Shown: piece after piece, positions 7,440 to 15,779 of the stretch | Layout of the letters: the number at the start of each line of letters is the position of its first letter | How positions within the stretch are numbered: the first letter of the stretch is position 1 | Source: Roseovarius confluentis | GTDB taxonomy: Bacteria; Pseudomonadota; Alphaproteobacteria; Rhodobacterales; Rhodobacteraceae | Direction of reading: 5' to 3' | Assembly (NCBI RefSeq): GCF_002917925.1 | Contig: NZ_PPFE01000005.1 | Location: 124,001-188,000, forward strand | DNA length: 64,000 nucleotides | Translations under genes and position numbers: made by a program | The notes under the pieces: model-generated | What the model was told of the DNA's origin: nothing | The model's input: only the letters and a program-made list of their open reading frames with translations | Databases searched by the model: none

Positions 7440-10122
7440 CTCCGGCCTCGCGGATCGCCGCCAGCACGCGATGCGGCAGCGCGGGCAGACGTGTCACCAG
7501 CGCCCCGGTCGCATCCCGGATCGCGTTCAATATCGCGGGGGCGGTCGGGATCAGCACATGCTCCCCCAGCCCCTTCGCCCCCATCGGCCCCTCGGGGTCC
7601 GGCACCTCCAGGAAAATCGTCGCTATCTCCGGCATATCGCCCGTCGTGGGGATCAGGTAATCGTGCAGGTTCTCCGTCCGCCCCGGAATGAATTCCTCCA
7701 TCAGCGCCAGTCCCAGCCCCTGCGCGATACCGCCCTCAACCTGCCCTTCGGCCAGCTGCGGGTTGATCACCCGGCCCAGATCATGCGCCGCCGTGACCTT
7801 GTGCACCTTCACCGTGCCAAGGCCCATGTCCACCGACAGTTCCACCAACTGTGCGCCATAGCCATAAACGGCATATGGAACCCCCTGCCCGTCCTCGTCC
7901 AAGGGCTGGGTCGGCGGATCATAGCTTTCCTCGGCGCACAGGACATAGCCATGCGCCTGCTCGGAAAGCGTGGCCAGATCAATCACTTGCTCCCGCGCGC
8001 CGTCGCTCACGCGCAGAATGGCGCCCTCAAGGTGCAGAACCGCCTCCGGCCCCATATTCGTCTGCTTCAGGATCAGCGCCCGCAATGCCTGGCCGGCCCT
8101 CAATGCCGCGCTTCCGGTCACGTAGGTCTGGCGCGACCCGGATGTTTTCCCGCAATCCGGCGTCAGCGCGGTATCCGCTCCGATGATCTGCATCTGCGCC
8201 AGCGGCAACCCCAGCGCATCCGCCGCGATCTGCGGGATTACCGTGTTCGATCCCTGCCCGATATCCACCGCCCCCTGGTGCAGGCACAGCCGTCCATCGC
8301 GCGTCAACCCGATCCGAATAGTCGACGGATTCGCGATCGCCGTATTCCCGCAGCCATACCAGCAGGAGGCGATGCCAACCCCATGCCGGACGCTCCCGCC
8401 CCTCGCATTGGCCCGCTCGGCCCTTTCCAGCGCATCTGTCCAACGCCCTTCCAGCGCTTCCAGGCAAGCCGCGATTCCCACGCCATTAAGAGTCTGGCCG
8501 AACACCGTCGCCTGCCCGTCGCGCAGCGCGTTCAGCTTGCGAAAGGCCAGCCGGTCCATCCCCAGCTTGCCTGCCAGGTCGTCGAACAGCGTCTCCTGCA
8601 TGATCGCCGCCTGCGGCACGCCGAACCCCCGGAACGCGCCGGAGATCGGCTGATAGCTGTAATTCGCCCGCGCCTCGGCGCGGTAATTCGGGATGAAATA
8701 GGGCCCCGAGGCGTGGACCGGCACGCGGCCCGCCACGGTCGGCCCCCAGCTGGCATACGCCCCCGTATTGAAATCTCCGTCGAAGTCCATCGCCACGATC
8801 CGCCCGTCGGCATCGGCGCCAAGGGTGCAGCGCATGTCCGACGGATGCCGCTTGGTGGTCGCAGCCATGCTTTCGGCGCGGCTATAGATCATCCGCGCCG
8901 GTTGCCTGGTCTTCAGCGCCACCAGACCCACCAGCGGCTGCAACGATACGTCCAGCTTGGAACCGAACCCGCCACCCGTGGCCGCCGGTATGATCCGCAC
9001 GGCCTCCGGCGGCAGGCCCAGCACCGCGGCGGTATCGTCGCGATCCATGATGGGCGCCTGCGTGCAGGCCCGGATCACCAGCGTCTCACCCTCCATCCAT
9101 GCGACGCCTGCCTCGGGTTCGATATAGGCGTGCTCGACATATCCCGTCTGCATCGCGCCGCTGACGGTAAAGGCGGCGTCCTGCATCGCTTGCCGTGCCG
9201 CGCCCCGCCGGACCTTGCCGGCGATCAACAGGTTGTCGGGATGCGCATCGTGCACGAGCCGGTCCGCCGGGTCCTCGCGCCACGTGATCGGAAAGTCCGA
9301 CAGGTCCAACGCTTCGACCACCGAAGGCTGACCGGCGATCAGCGCCACCGCTTCGCCCGCCAGCCGCGCGCGGTCCTCCGCCAGCGCCGGCTGGTCGCGA
9401 AACGCCGGGATCACGCCAAAGCGGTTGGTCCCGGCGATGTCCTGCGCCGTGAAAACCTGCACGCCTCGCGCCGCAGCCCAGTCCGCGACCTCTCCGAACT
9501 GAAAGGATACAGGTGCGTATGGTGCGCGCACCGCCCGCACCAGCAAAGCACCGTCCGGCACGTGATCCGCGCCATAGGCCTCGGTCCCGTCCACCTTTGC
9601 GACGCCGTCCAGTCTTGCGACGGCCGCGCCAACGGCCTCTCCGGCGTCGGGCATCGGCGCCACGTCGCCGGGAGTTGCATCCAGCACCGCATCGATGATC
9701 TTGGTGTACCCGGTGCACCGGCACAGCACGCCCCCCAGGGCCTCCTCGACCTCGGCGCGCGTGGGCTCCGGCGTGTCGCGCAGGAACGCTTCCGCCGTCA
9801 TCACCATGCCGGGTGTGCAGATCCCGCATTGCGCCGCCCCGTGCCGCAGAAAGGCCTGTTGCAAAGGCGTGTGCGCCTGCCCCTCGATTGTCTCGATCTT
9901 TCGCCCCGCCGCCTGACCCAGCGGCGTCAGACAGGCACAGACCGGAGCACCGTCCAGCAACACGGTGCAGGCCCCGCAATCGCCTGCGTCACAGCCCACC
10001 TTCGTGCCGCGCAGGCGAAGGCCGTCGCGCAGGACCTCCGACAATCGCCGCGCCGGATCGGCGGGCAGTACGTGGCGTTGCCCGTTTACCGTCAGCGTGC
10101 ACGTGTCCATCGGACGGTTCAC
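7432..10122 (-). CDS. Xanthine dehydrogenase-family protein, fused 2Fe-2S and Mo-binding subunits
   Basis: 896 residues. The N-terminus is a plant-type [2Fe-2S] ferredoxin domain (CDAGDCGACTV) followed by the second [2Fe-2S] domain (QCGICTPGMVM, CRCTGYTKI). From about residue 195 the molybdopterin-binding subunit follows, with GGGFGSK and the C-terminal KGLGEHVLIP region where the catalytic Glu sits. Small and large subunits are usually separate genes, so this is a fusion. The start is GTG at 10122: AGAGGG lies 6 bases upstream and GTGA overlaps the previous stop. ATG at 10110 is the alternative. It should hydroxylate an aromatic N-heterocycle with the FAD subunit encoded just upstream. Confidence 0.9.
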   Translation of the reverse strand: MNRPMDTCTLTVNGQRHVLPADPARRLSEVLRDGLRLRGTKVGCDAGDCGACTVLLDGAPVCACLTPLGQAAGRKIETIEGQAHTPLQQAFLRHGAAQCGICTPGMVMTAEAFLRDTPEPTRAEVEEALGGVLCRCTGYTKIIDAVLDATPGDVAPMPDAGEAVGAAVARLDGVAKVDGTEAYGADHVPDGALLVRAVRAPYAPVSFQFGEVADWAAARGVQVFTAQDIAGTNRFGVIPAFRDQPALAEDRARLAGEAVALIAGQPSVVEALDLSDFPITWREDPADRLVHDAHPDNLLIAGKVRRGAARQAMQDAAFTVSGAMQTGYVEHAYIEPEAGVAWMEGETLVIRACTQAPIMDRDDTAAVLGLPPEAVRIIPAATGGGFGSKLDVSLQPLVGLVALKTRQPARMIYSRAESMAATTKRHPSDMRCTLGADADGRIVAMDFDGDFNTGAYASWGPTVAGRVPVHASGPYFIPNYRAEARANYSYQPISGAFRGFGVPQAAIMQETLFDDLAGKLGMDRLAFRKLNALRDGQATVFGQTLNGVGIAACLEALEGRWTDALERAERANARGGSVRHGVGIASCWYGCGNTAIANPSTIRIGLTRDGRLCLHQGAVDIGQGSNTVIPQIAADALGLPLAQMQIIGADTALTPDCGKTSGSRQTYVTGSAALRAGQALRALILKQTNMGPEAVLHLEGAILRVSDGAREQVIDLATLSEQAHGYVLCAEESYDPPTQPLDEDGQGVPYAVYGYGAQLVELSVDMGLGTVKVHKVTAAHDLGRVINPQLAEGQVEGGIAQGLGLALMEEFIPGRTENLHDYLIPTTGDMPEIATIFLEVPDPEGPMGAKGLGEHVLIPTAPAILNAIRDATGALVTRLPALPHRVLAAIREAGDG

Positions 10123-10982
10123 GACACACCCTCTGCGCCGACCGCATCCGCCACCGCCCGGCGCAAAAGTTCCGTCGCCGCGTGCCCGCGATAGCCAGCC
10201 GTCGCCCGCATGTCGTCCAGCGGCGACAAGGCCGCGCAAACGGCATCCTCGGAAATGACATCCGCAAGCGTATGGTCTGCCGCACGCTCCCTCAGCACAG
10301 CCTCTACCTGCGGCAACCGCGTGGCCACGGCACTACACGCACCCACGGCCAGCGCCGCGTCGTTGACGCGCCCACCTTCCACGACCAGCCGCACCGCGAC
10401 CATGGCGATGGAAATCACCAAGTAGCGCCGCGCGCCAAGCTTGAGAAACCGCGACCGTCCGTTCAGCGCCGATCGCGGCACGTGAACACTTGTCACGATC
10501 TCGCCGGGGGTCAGCGCCGTGCGGCGCGGCCCGACAATGAAATCCTTCAATGGCAATCTCCGCACGTCCTCGCCCGAGACCAGTTCCACCTCTGCGTCGA
10601 GCGCCAGCAGGCACGGCACCCCGTCCGCCGCGGGCGAAGCGTTGCAAAGATTGCCCGCGATCGTTCCCGCATTCTGGATCTGGCTCGAACCGACCTCTCG
10701 CGCCGCCTGTTTCAGCATGTCGCACGCCGGCGGCAGCTTCGCTTTCAGGATATCCGTCCATGTCGTTGCCGCCCCGATGCGCAGCTCCTCATCGGTCACT
10801 GCGACCCCGCGTAAACCGGCCAGCCCGGTGATGTCCACCACCGGCCCCTGCAAGGCCCGCGCACCTGTTGCCGGGAAAAGATCGGTACAGCCTGCCGCCA
10901 CGCGCCCACCGGTCTGCGCCAGCAGCGCCAGCGCGTCGTCCAGGGTTTCGGGCCGTGTGTATCCGGTCACGCCGCTCTCCAT
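10119..10982 (-). CDS. Xanthine dehydrogenase-family FAD-binding subunit
   Basis: 287-residue CoxM/XdhB-type subunit that passes electrons from the Fe-S domains to NAD or another acceptor through FAD. The two FAD-contacting motifs are AAGCTDLFP near residue 30 and QIQNAGTIAGNLCNASPAAD near 100-120, and the CO-dehydrogenase flavoprotein C-terminal domain follows. It overlaps the fused 2Fe-2S/Mo subunit by GTGA, so the pair should form one enzyme. About 120 bases, including a dispersed repeat, separate it from livF upstream. Confidence 0.92.
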   Translation of the reverse strand: MESGVTGYTRPETLDDALALLAQTGGRVAAGCTDLFPATGARALQGPVVDITGLAGLRGVAVTDEELRIGAATTWTDILKAKLPPACDMLKQAAREVGSSQIQNAGTIAGNLCNASPAADGVPCLLALDAEVELVSGEDVRRLPLKDFIVGPRRTALTPGEIVTSVHVPRSALNGRSRFLKLGARRYLVISIAMVAVRLVVEGGRVNDAALAVGACSAVATRLPQVEAVLRERAADHTLADVISEDAVCAALSPLDDMRATAGYRGHAATELLRRAVADAVGAEGVS

Positions 10983-11026
10983 GTCGGGGTGCAGATATCG
11001 TGCGACGCGGTGTTTCGTCCTGTCAA

Positions 11027-11087
11027 CTCAAAGCGTTTTGCCTTTGACCCGAGGCATCAGCGAAAGGCGAAACGCGTGCAACGATGG
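11027..11087 (-). repeat. Dispersed repeat B, partial copy
   Basis: About 58 bases of the minus strand, beginning TCGTTGCACGCGTTTCGCC and containing CTGATGCCTCGGGT and AACGCTTT, match the right half of the element at 21808-21867 at roughly 49 of 58 positions by eye. It fills the gap between livF and the FAD-subunit gene. The left half of the element is not visible here. Confidence 0.75.
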
Positions 11088-11103
11088 AATGTTGCGCCGC
11101 CTT

Positions 11104-11802
11104 TCAGACGCCCACATAGCGGTCCACGATCGAATGATCCTGCCGCAGGGCCTCCGCGCTCAGCACCTCGCCGTTCCGTCCGTTCTCGATGAACGCCACG
11201 CGGTCGGCCACCGACAGAACCGCATCTACCCGCTGCTCCACCAACAGAATTGCCACGCCCTGCGCGCGCATCTTGACGATCACCTGCCGGATCGCCTCGA
11301 TCATCGAGGGCTGCAACCCCTCGGTCGGTTCGTCCAACAGCAGCGCCTTGGGTTGAATGCACAACGCCCGCGCCGTGGCCAGCATCTGCTGCTCTCCGCC
11401 CGACAGGGTCTGCGCCGGCTGGTCCATCCGCTCCCGCAACCGGGGAAAGAGGTCCAGCACCTCGTCCAGAACATCCTTGCCCGCGCCGCGCACCTGCAAC
11501 CCGATCTCAAGGTTCTGCGCCACGCTGAGGCCGGCAAACAGCCGACGCCCCTGCGGGATATACCCGATGCCCGCGCGCGGCACCTCGTGGGCGGGCAGGC
11601 TGCCGAGATCCTGCCCATCCAGCGTGATCCGCCCGGACATCAGCGGCAACAGCCCCATGATCGTCTGCATCGTGGTGGTCTTGCCGGCACCGTTGCGACC
11701 CAGCAGGCACAGAATCTCGCCCGCCTCGACCCGCAAGGACAGATCGCGCAACACCTGTGCCGCGCCATACCCCGAATTGACCCCTTGCAGTTCCAGCATC
11801 AT
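11104..11802 (-). CDS. livF: Branched-chain-type ABC transporter ATPase LivF
   Basis: 232-residue cytoplasmic ATPase. Walker A is GRNGAGKTT near residue 36, the signature is LSGGEQQ, and Walker B is ALLLDEPTEGLQP, the LivF-specific form. It is the second of two ATPases for the LivH/LivM permease and overlaps livG by ATGA. The sequence places it in the hydrophobic amino acid/amide uptake family, but members of this family also import aromatic acids, urea and heterocycles, which suits its position beside a molybdenum hydroxylase cluster. Confidence 0.92.
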   Translation of the reverse strand: MMLELQGVNSGYGAAQVLRDLSLRVEAGEILCLLGRNGAGKTTTMQTIMGLLPLMSGRITLDGQDLGSLPAHEVPRAGIGYIPQGRRLFAGLSVAQNLEIGLQVRGAGKDVLDEVLDLFPRLRERMDQPAQTLSGGEQQMLATARALCIQPKALLLDEPTEGLQPSMIEAIRQVIVKMRAQGVAILLVEQRVDAVLSVADRVAFIENGRNGEVLSAEALRQDHSIVDRYVGV

Positions 11803-12503
11803 CCGGTCCCCAGATAGGCCGCCTGCACGTCGGCATTCTCGTGGATCTGCTGCGGCGTGCCCTCGGCCAGCATCTCTCCGAAGTTCAACACACTGACCGT
11901 GTCGGCGGTCTCCATCACCACTTTCATGTTGTGTTCGATCAGCAGGATCGTCGTCTCCCCTGCCAACGCGCGGATCAACGCCTTGAACGCGTCGATCTCC
12001 CCTTCCGAAAGACCCTGCGTCGGCTCGTCCAGGATCAGCAGTCGCGGCACCTGCACCAAACCCATAGCGATCTCAAGCAGCCGCTGGTGCCCGTAGCTGA
12101 GGTTCCCGGCGTCCTCGTCCGCCTGTGCTTCCAGCCCGACGCGGCCCAGAGCCTCCGCCGTGGCGGTGCCCACTGCGTTGCCGTGCAACCGCCGCCTTGC
12201 AGCCAGCGCCACGTTCTCCTTCACCGGCAGACGCGGAAAGATCGAGGTAATCTGGAACGTGTACGCCATCCCCTTCATAATGCGCTTGTGCGCGGGCAAC
12301 CGGGTGATGTCTTCACCATCGAACGTCACCGTCCCCGATGTCGGCGAGATACGTCCACAGATCATCCCCACCAGCGTCGTCTTGCCCGCCCCGTTGGGCC
12401 CGATCAGCGCCCGCACCTCGCCTTGTGGCAGGTCAAAATCCACATCCGTGACCGCCTGCAACCCGTCGAACGACTTGGACAATCCCCGCACCTTGAGCAG
12501 CAT
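11799..12503 (-). CDS. livG: Branched-chain-type ABC transporter ATPase LivG
   Basis: 234 residues, starting MLLKVRGLSKSFDGLQAV. Walker A is GPNGAGKTTLV, followed by an unusual SYGHQRLLEIAMGL in place of a canonical signature, and Walker B RLLILDEPTQGLS. The SYG-x2-R/K-L form is common among LivG proteins. The ATG at 12503 overlaps the livM stop (TGATG), which decides the start; the long upstream frame is only out-of-frame livM. It energises the permease together with LivF. Confidence 0.9.
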   Translation of the reverse strand: MLLKVRGLSKSFDGLQAVTDVDFDLPQGEVRALIGPNGAGKTTLVGMICGRISPTSGTVTFDGEDITRLPAHKRIMKGMAYTFQITSIFPRLPVKENVALAARRRLHGNAVGTATAEALGRVGLEAQADEDAGNLSYGHQRLLEIAMGLVQVPRLLILDEPTQGLSEGEIDAFKALIRALAGETTILLIEHNMKVVMETADTVSVLNFGEMLAEGTPQQIHENADVQAAYLGTG

Positions 12504-13447
12504 CACGGCAACCCTTTCCACAGCCGCCGGCGCACTTCCCCGGTCAGGCCCTGCGGCGCGAACAGCGTCAGCGCCACCAGCGCCACGCCCGCGATCAGCA
12601 TGTAGGCCGAGGTCACGCCGGAACTGAGGTCGATCAGGTAGAACATGAAGAGCGTGCCCACGAACGGCCCCAGCACCGTGCCCGCACCGCCCAAAAGAAC
12701 CCACAAGAGCGGAAAGATCGAATACTGCACCGAGCCGAATGTCGCCCCGGCATAGCCGAACAGCAGCCCATAGAACGCCCCCGCGGCGGCCGAGATCGTG
12801 CCCGACACCACCATGGCTCCCAGCTTGTGCGCGTAGGTATCGTAGCCCAACATCCGCACCCGCTCCTCGTTCTCGCGGATGGCAATGAGTGTTCGCCCGA
12901 ACCGGCTTTGCACCAGCCACAGCGACAGCAGGAAGCAGACCGAAAACAGCCCCCATGCCGCGAAATACCGCGCCGTCGGGTCGCTCAGGTCGATCCCCCA
13001 CAGCACCCTTTGCGCCTGTTGGATCACGAACCCCTCGTCGCCGCGCGTGTATTCTCCAAAGTAGAGGATCGTCAGGTACCCCGCCTGCGCGAACATCAGC
13101 GTCACGATCATGAACGCCACGCCCGCCGTGCGCAGCGCCAACAGCGCCAGCCCGCCAGCCACCAGCGACCCCGCCACGATCCCCACGATCAACGCGGGCG
13201 CAGGCGTGAACCCAGCGTGCTGAATGGTCAGCCCCATCCCGTACATGCCAGCCGCAAAGAACAAGGCGTGCCCAAGGCTCAACAGCCCCGTGTAGCCAAA
13301 CAGAATATTATACCCCACCGCATAACTGGCCAGCACCATGATCCGCGCAATATTCCCGTGATGGTACGCCGGCAGCACGAACTGCAACGCGAACAGCACC
13401 ACCAGCAGGCCCAGATGCAATCCCAGAACACGCCCGCCCATGTTCAT
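12503..13447 (-). CDS. livM: Branched-chain-type ABC transporter permease LivM
   Basis: 314-residue inner-membrane permease with about 8-10 hydrophobic segments. The hallmark GYNILFGYTGLLSLGHALFF region is near residue 45-65, followed by the long cytoplasmic loop with RENEERVRMLGYDT, which contacts the ATPases. The start is ATG at 13447 in an ATGA overlap with livH. It pairs with LivH to form the pore. Confidence 0.92.
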   Translation of the reverse strand: MNMGGRVLGLHLGLLVVLFALQFVLPAYHHGNIARIMVLASYAVGYNILFGYTGLLSLGHALFFAAGMYGMGLTIQHAGFTPAPALIVGIVAGSLVAGGLALLALRTAGVAFMIVTLMFAQAGYLTILYFGEYTRGDEGFVIQQAQRVLWGIDLSDPTARYFAAWGLFSVCFLLSLWLVQSRFGRTLIAIRENEERVRMLGYDTYAHKLGAMVVSGTISAAAGAFYGLLFGYAGATFGSVQYSIFPLLWVLLGGAGTVLGPFVGTLFMFYLIDLSSGVTSAYMLIAGVALVALTLFAPQGLTGEVRRRLWKGLP

Positions 13448-14370
13448 GCCGTTCTGGTCCCGAACAGGCCCTGCGGCCGGAATACCAGAACCAGCCCCAC
13501 CAGCAACGTCGCGAGAATTTTCGCCAGCGTTGGCGAGAAGAAGACCGAGATGATCCCGTCGCTCAACCCAATGAACAAGGCGGCCAATACCGTGCCCGGA
13601 AGGCTCCCCAGCCCCCCGATGATCACCACGATAAAGGCCAGCAGCAACGGCTCGACCCCCATCAGGTAATGCGCCTGCTGGATCGGCACGATCAGTACCG
13701 CGCCCAAAGCTGCAAGCGCCGCGCCGATCCCGAAAACAAGCGCATAAACCCGCTCCACCGGGATGCCAAAGGCCAGCGCCATGTCCCGATCCGCCTGCGT
13801 GGCGCGCATCAACAGGCCGATCTTCGTGCGCGCCATCATCGCCCAGACCCCGCACAGCACCGCGCCCGCGGCGAAGATCACGAACAGCTTGTAGGACGTG
13901 ATGCTCCACCCCCACGGCTGCGCCATGCCGAACAGCGTCTCGAACCAGTCGAACCACGGCAGCTCGACCCTTGTATTAAACGGCGCCTCCACAGGCCTCG
14001 CTTCGGGGCCATAGGTCATCAACGTCAGTTGCTGGATGATATAAAGCAAGCCGATCGTCGCCACGATCGTCCGCTCGGGATCATACTCAATACGCTTAAG
14101 TATGGTCACATCCGCCGCCGCGGCCAGCACCCCCACGACCAGCGGCGCGATCACAAGTGCTGCAACAAACCCCAGCGCCGGATGCCCGCCCACCATCTGC
14201 GCCACGTACCAGGCGATCACCGCACCCAGCATGTAGAATTCGCCATGCGCGATGTTCACCACCCGCATCACGCCAAAGACAAGGCTCAGGCCGACGGCGG
14301 TCAGCGCCAGCACCGCCGCCGTCACCGCGCCTTCCAGCGTGGCGAGGATAAGATGAGGTCCGAATTCCAT
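13444..14370 (-). CDS. livH: Branched-chain-type ABC transporter permease LivH
   Basis: 308-residue inner-membrane permease. LTAVGLSLVFGVMRVVNIAH near the N-terminus and GGLGSLPGTVLAALFIGLS near the C-terminus are typical LivH landmarks, and RATQADRDMALAFGI is the coupling-helix loop. It lies 38 bases after the binding-protein gene and overlaps livM, so the five transport genes form one transcription unit. Confidence 0.92.
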   Translation of the reverse strand: MEFGPHLILATLEGAVTAAVLALTAVGLSLVFGVMRVVNIAHGEFYMLGAVIAWYVAQMVGGHPALGFVAALVIAPLVVGVLAAAADVTILKRIEYDPERTIVATIGLLYIIQQLTLMTYGPEARPVEAPFNTRVELPWFDWFETLFGMAQPWGWSITSYKLFVIFAAGAVLCGVWAMMARTKIGLLMRATQADRDMALAFGIPVERVYALVFGIGAALAALGAVLIVPIQQAHYLMGVEPLLLAFIVVIIGGLGSLPGTVLAALFIGLSDGIISVFFSPTLAKILATLLVGLVLVFRPQGLFGTRTA

Positions 14371-14408
14371 CAGGTCAGGTCACACGCCCCGGCCCGCCGC
14401 GCAGGGCG

Positions 14409-15695
14409 TCAAAGCGGCTGCGTGGTGTAATCCACCTCGTCCGGATACAGCGTGTCGTCGATCGACGTCGTGTGCACGCGCACCAGCCGCCCGTTCTCGA
14501 CCCGGCTGATATGCTGATGCCCGAACACCTGGTGCGTCTTGCCGTTGAACCGCTTGGCCCCCTGCGGATGCGCCTGGCTTTCGGGCATCTCGCCCATCGC
14601 CTCGACCGCCTCGATCAGCTTGGCGCGGTCCAGCGGCCCGGCATAGCCCGACGCCTCCATCCCGGCCTTGATGACGTGCAGCGTCTCCCAGCAGCCGAAC
14701 ATATGCGCATAGGTCGACACGTCGCTCGGGTCGTTGACCGACGCGCCGTTCTCGTCCACGCCCACCGCCTCGCGATAGAACTTCTCGTGCTCGCTTTGAT
14801 CCTCCTGCGCGTAACGCGGCATCCCTTCCCAGAAATACGTCCCTTCCAGAAACTCCAGGCCCGGGCTGGAAATATCCACCGCCTCCAGGCTGTCGATAAA
14901 GCCAAAGATCTCCGGCCCCTGGTCGCCGAAGAATTCGCCCAGCTCCTTCACGAATGTCAGCACCGCAGGGCCGACCATCACATGATACAGCACCTCGGTA
15001 TCGCGCGGAATCTGCGGGAAATACTTGGTAAAGCTCGTCTCGCTCGGCGGAATCGCGATCTGCTCCAGCACCTCGCCCCCCTGCTCCTTGATCGCGGCGG
15101 AAAAGAAATCCCGGTGATCGTGGCCGAATGCGAAATCGGGGAAAATCATCGTGACCTTCTTGCCAAGGTTCTCCGACACGTAGGGCGCCATTGCCTGCAC
15201 CTGGCTCTTCACATCGGTGATGCCGGGTTGCAGCGTATAGCGGTTCAGCATTCCGCTCGCCACGTGGTGCCCTTCCGATACCACGAAATAGGGCAGCTTC
15301 AACTCGCCAGCCCGTGGCGCGGACCCGATCACAACATGCGAAAACAGCGTGCCGAAACCCACGTCACAGCCATGCTGGTTGGCGAATTTCTCCACCACCT
15401 CGGCGCCGCGCTTGGGGTCCGTGCCGTCATCCTCTGCAATCAGCTCGATCATCCGGCCATTGATCCCGCCGCCATCGTTGATCAGCTTGACCGCCGCCTC
15501 GGTGGTGCGCCCGTACCAGCGCCCATAGGCGGCGCCGATGCCGGTGCTGTGCTGCTGAAACCCGATCTTGATCGGCTCCGAGCTTTGCGCCTGCGCATAC
15601 CGCGCCCAAAGCGGAAGGCTCGCGGCTCCGGCGGCGGCCCCGGCCAATGTCTTCAGCGCGCCACGGCGCGACGTGGCCTTTTTCTGATTGGTCAT
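14409..15695 (-). CDS. ABC transporter periplasmic substrate-binding protein, Tat signal
   Basis: 428-residue type I periplasmic binding protein of the Leu/Ile/Val or urea/amide family. The N-terminus has a twin-arginine signal (TSRRGALKTLAGAAAG... ending AQAQ near residue 37), so it is probably exported folded. IKIGFQQHSTGIGAAYGRW begins the first lobe. The start is ATG 15695 with AGGGAGAGG just upstream; a GTG one codon earlier is less likely. It defines the specificity of the importer. The ligand is unknown, but the downstream genes suggest an N-heterocyclic carboxylate. Confidence 0.9.
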   Translation of the reverse strand: MTNQKKATSRRGALKTLAGAAAGAASLPLWARYAQAQSSEPIKIGFQQHSTGIGAAYGRWYGRTTEAAVKLINDGGGINGRMIELIAEDDGTDPKRGAEVVEKFANQHGCDVGFGTLFSHVVIGSAPRAGELKLPYFVVSEGHHVASGMLNRYTLQPGITDVKSQVQAMAPYVSENLGKKVTMIFPDFAFGHDHRDFFSAAIKEQGGEVLEQIAIPPSETSFTKYFPQIPRDTEVLYHVMVGPAVLTFVKELGEFFGDQGPEIFGFIDSLEAVDISSPGLEFLEGTYFWEGMPRYAQEDQSEHEKFYREAVGVDENGASVNDPSDVSTYAHMFGCWETLHVIKAGMEASGYAGPLDRAKLIEAVEAMGEMPESQAHPQGAKRFNGKTHQVFGHQHISRVENGRLVRVHTTSIDDTLYPDEVDYTTQPL

Positions 15696-15779
15696 CACGA
15701 CCTCTCCCTGTTTCTCGATATGGATTGGCCCGATCCTGCGAAGCCTGCCCCGGTTTGTCCAGCGTTTTAAACCAGCGCC

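Noticed and set aside
6045..7691. 548-residue plus-strand frame
   Set aside because: Antisense of the Hnr-like and hydroxylase genes, with no domain or plausible start.
7387..10194. 935-residue plus-strand frame opposite the molybdenum hydroxylase
   Set aside because: Arg/His/Pro-rich antisense shadow produced by high-GC codon use; the minus strand has full domain matches.
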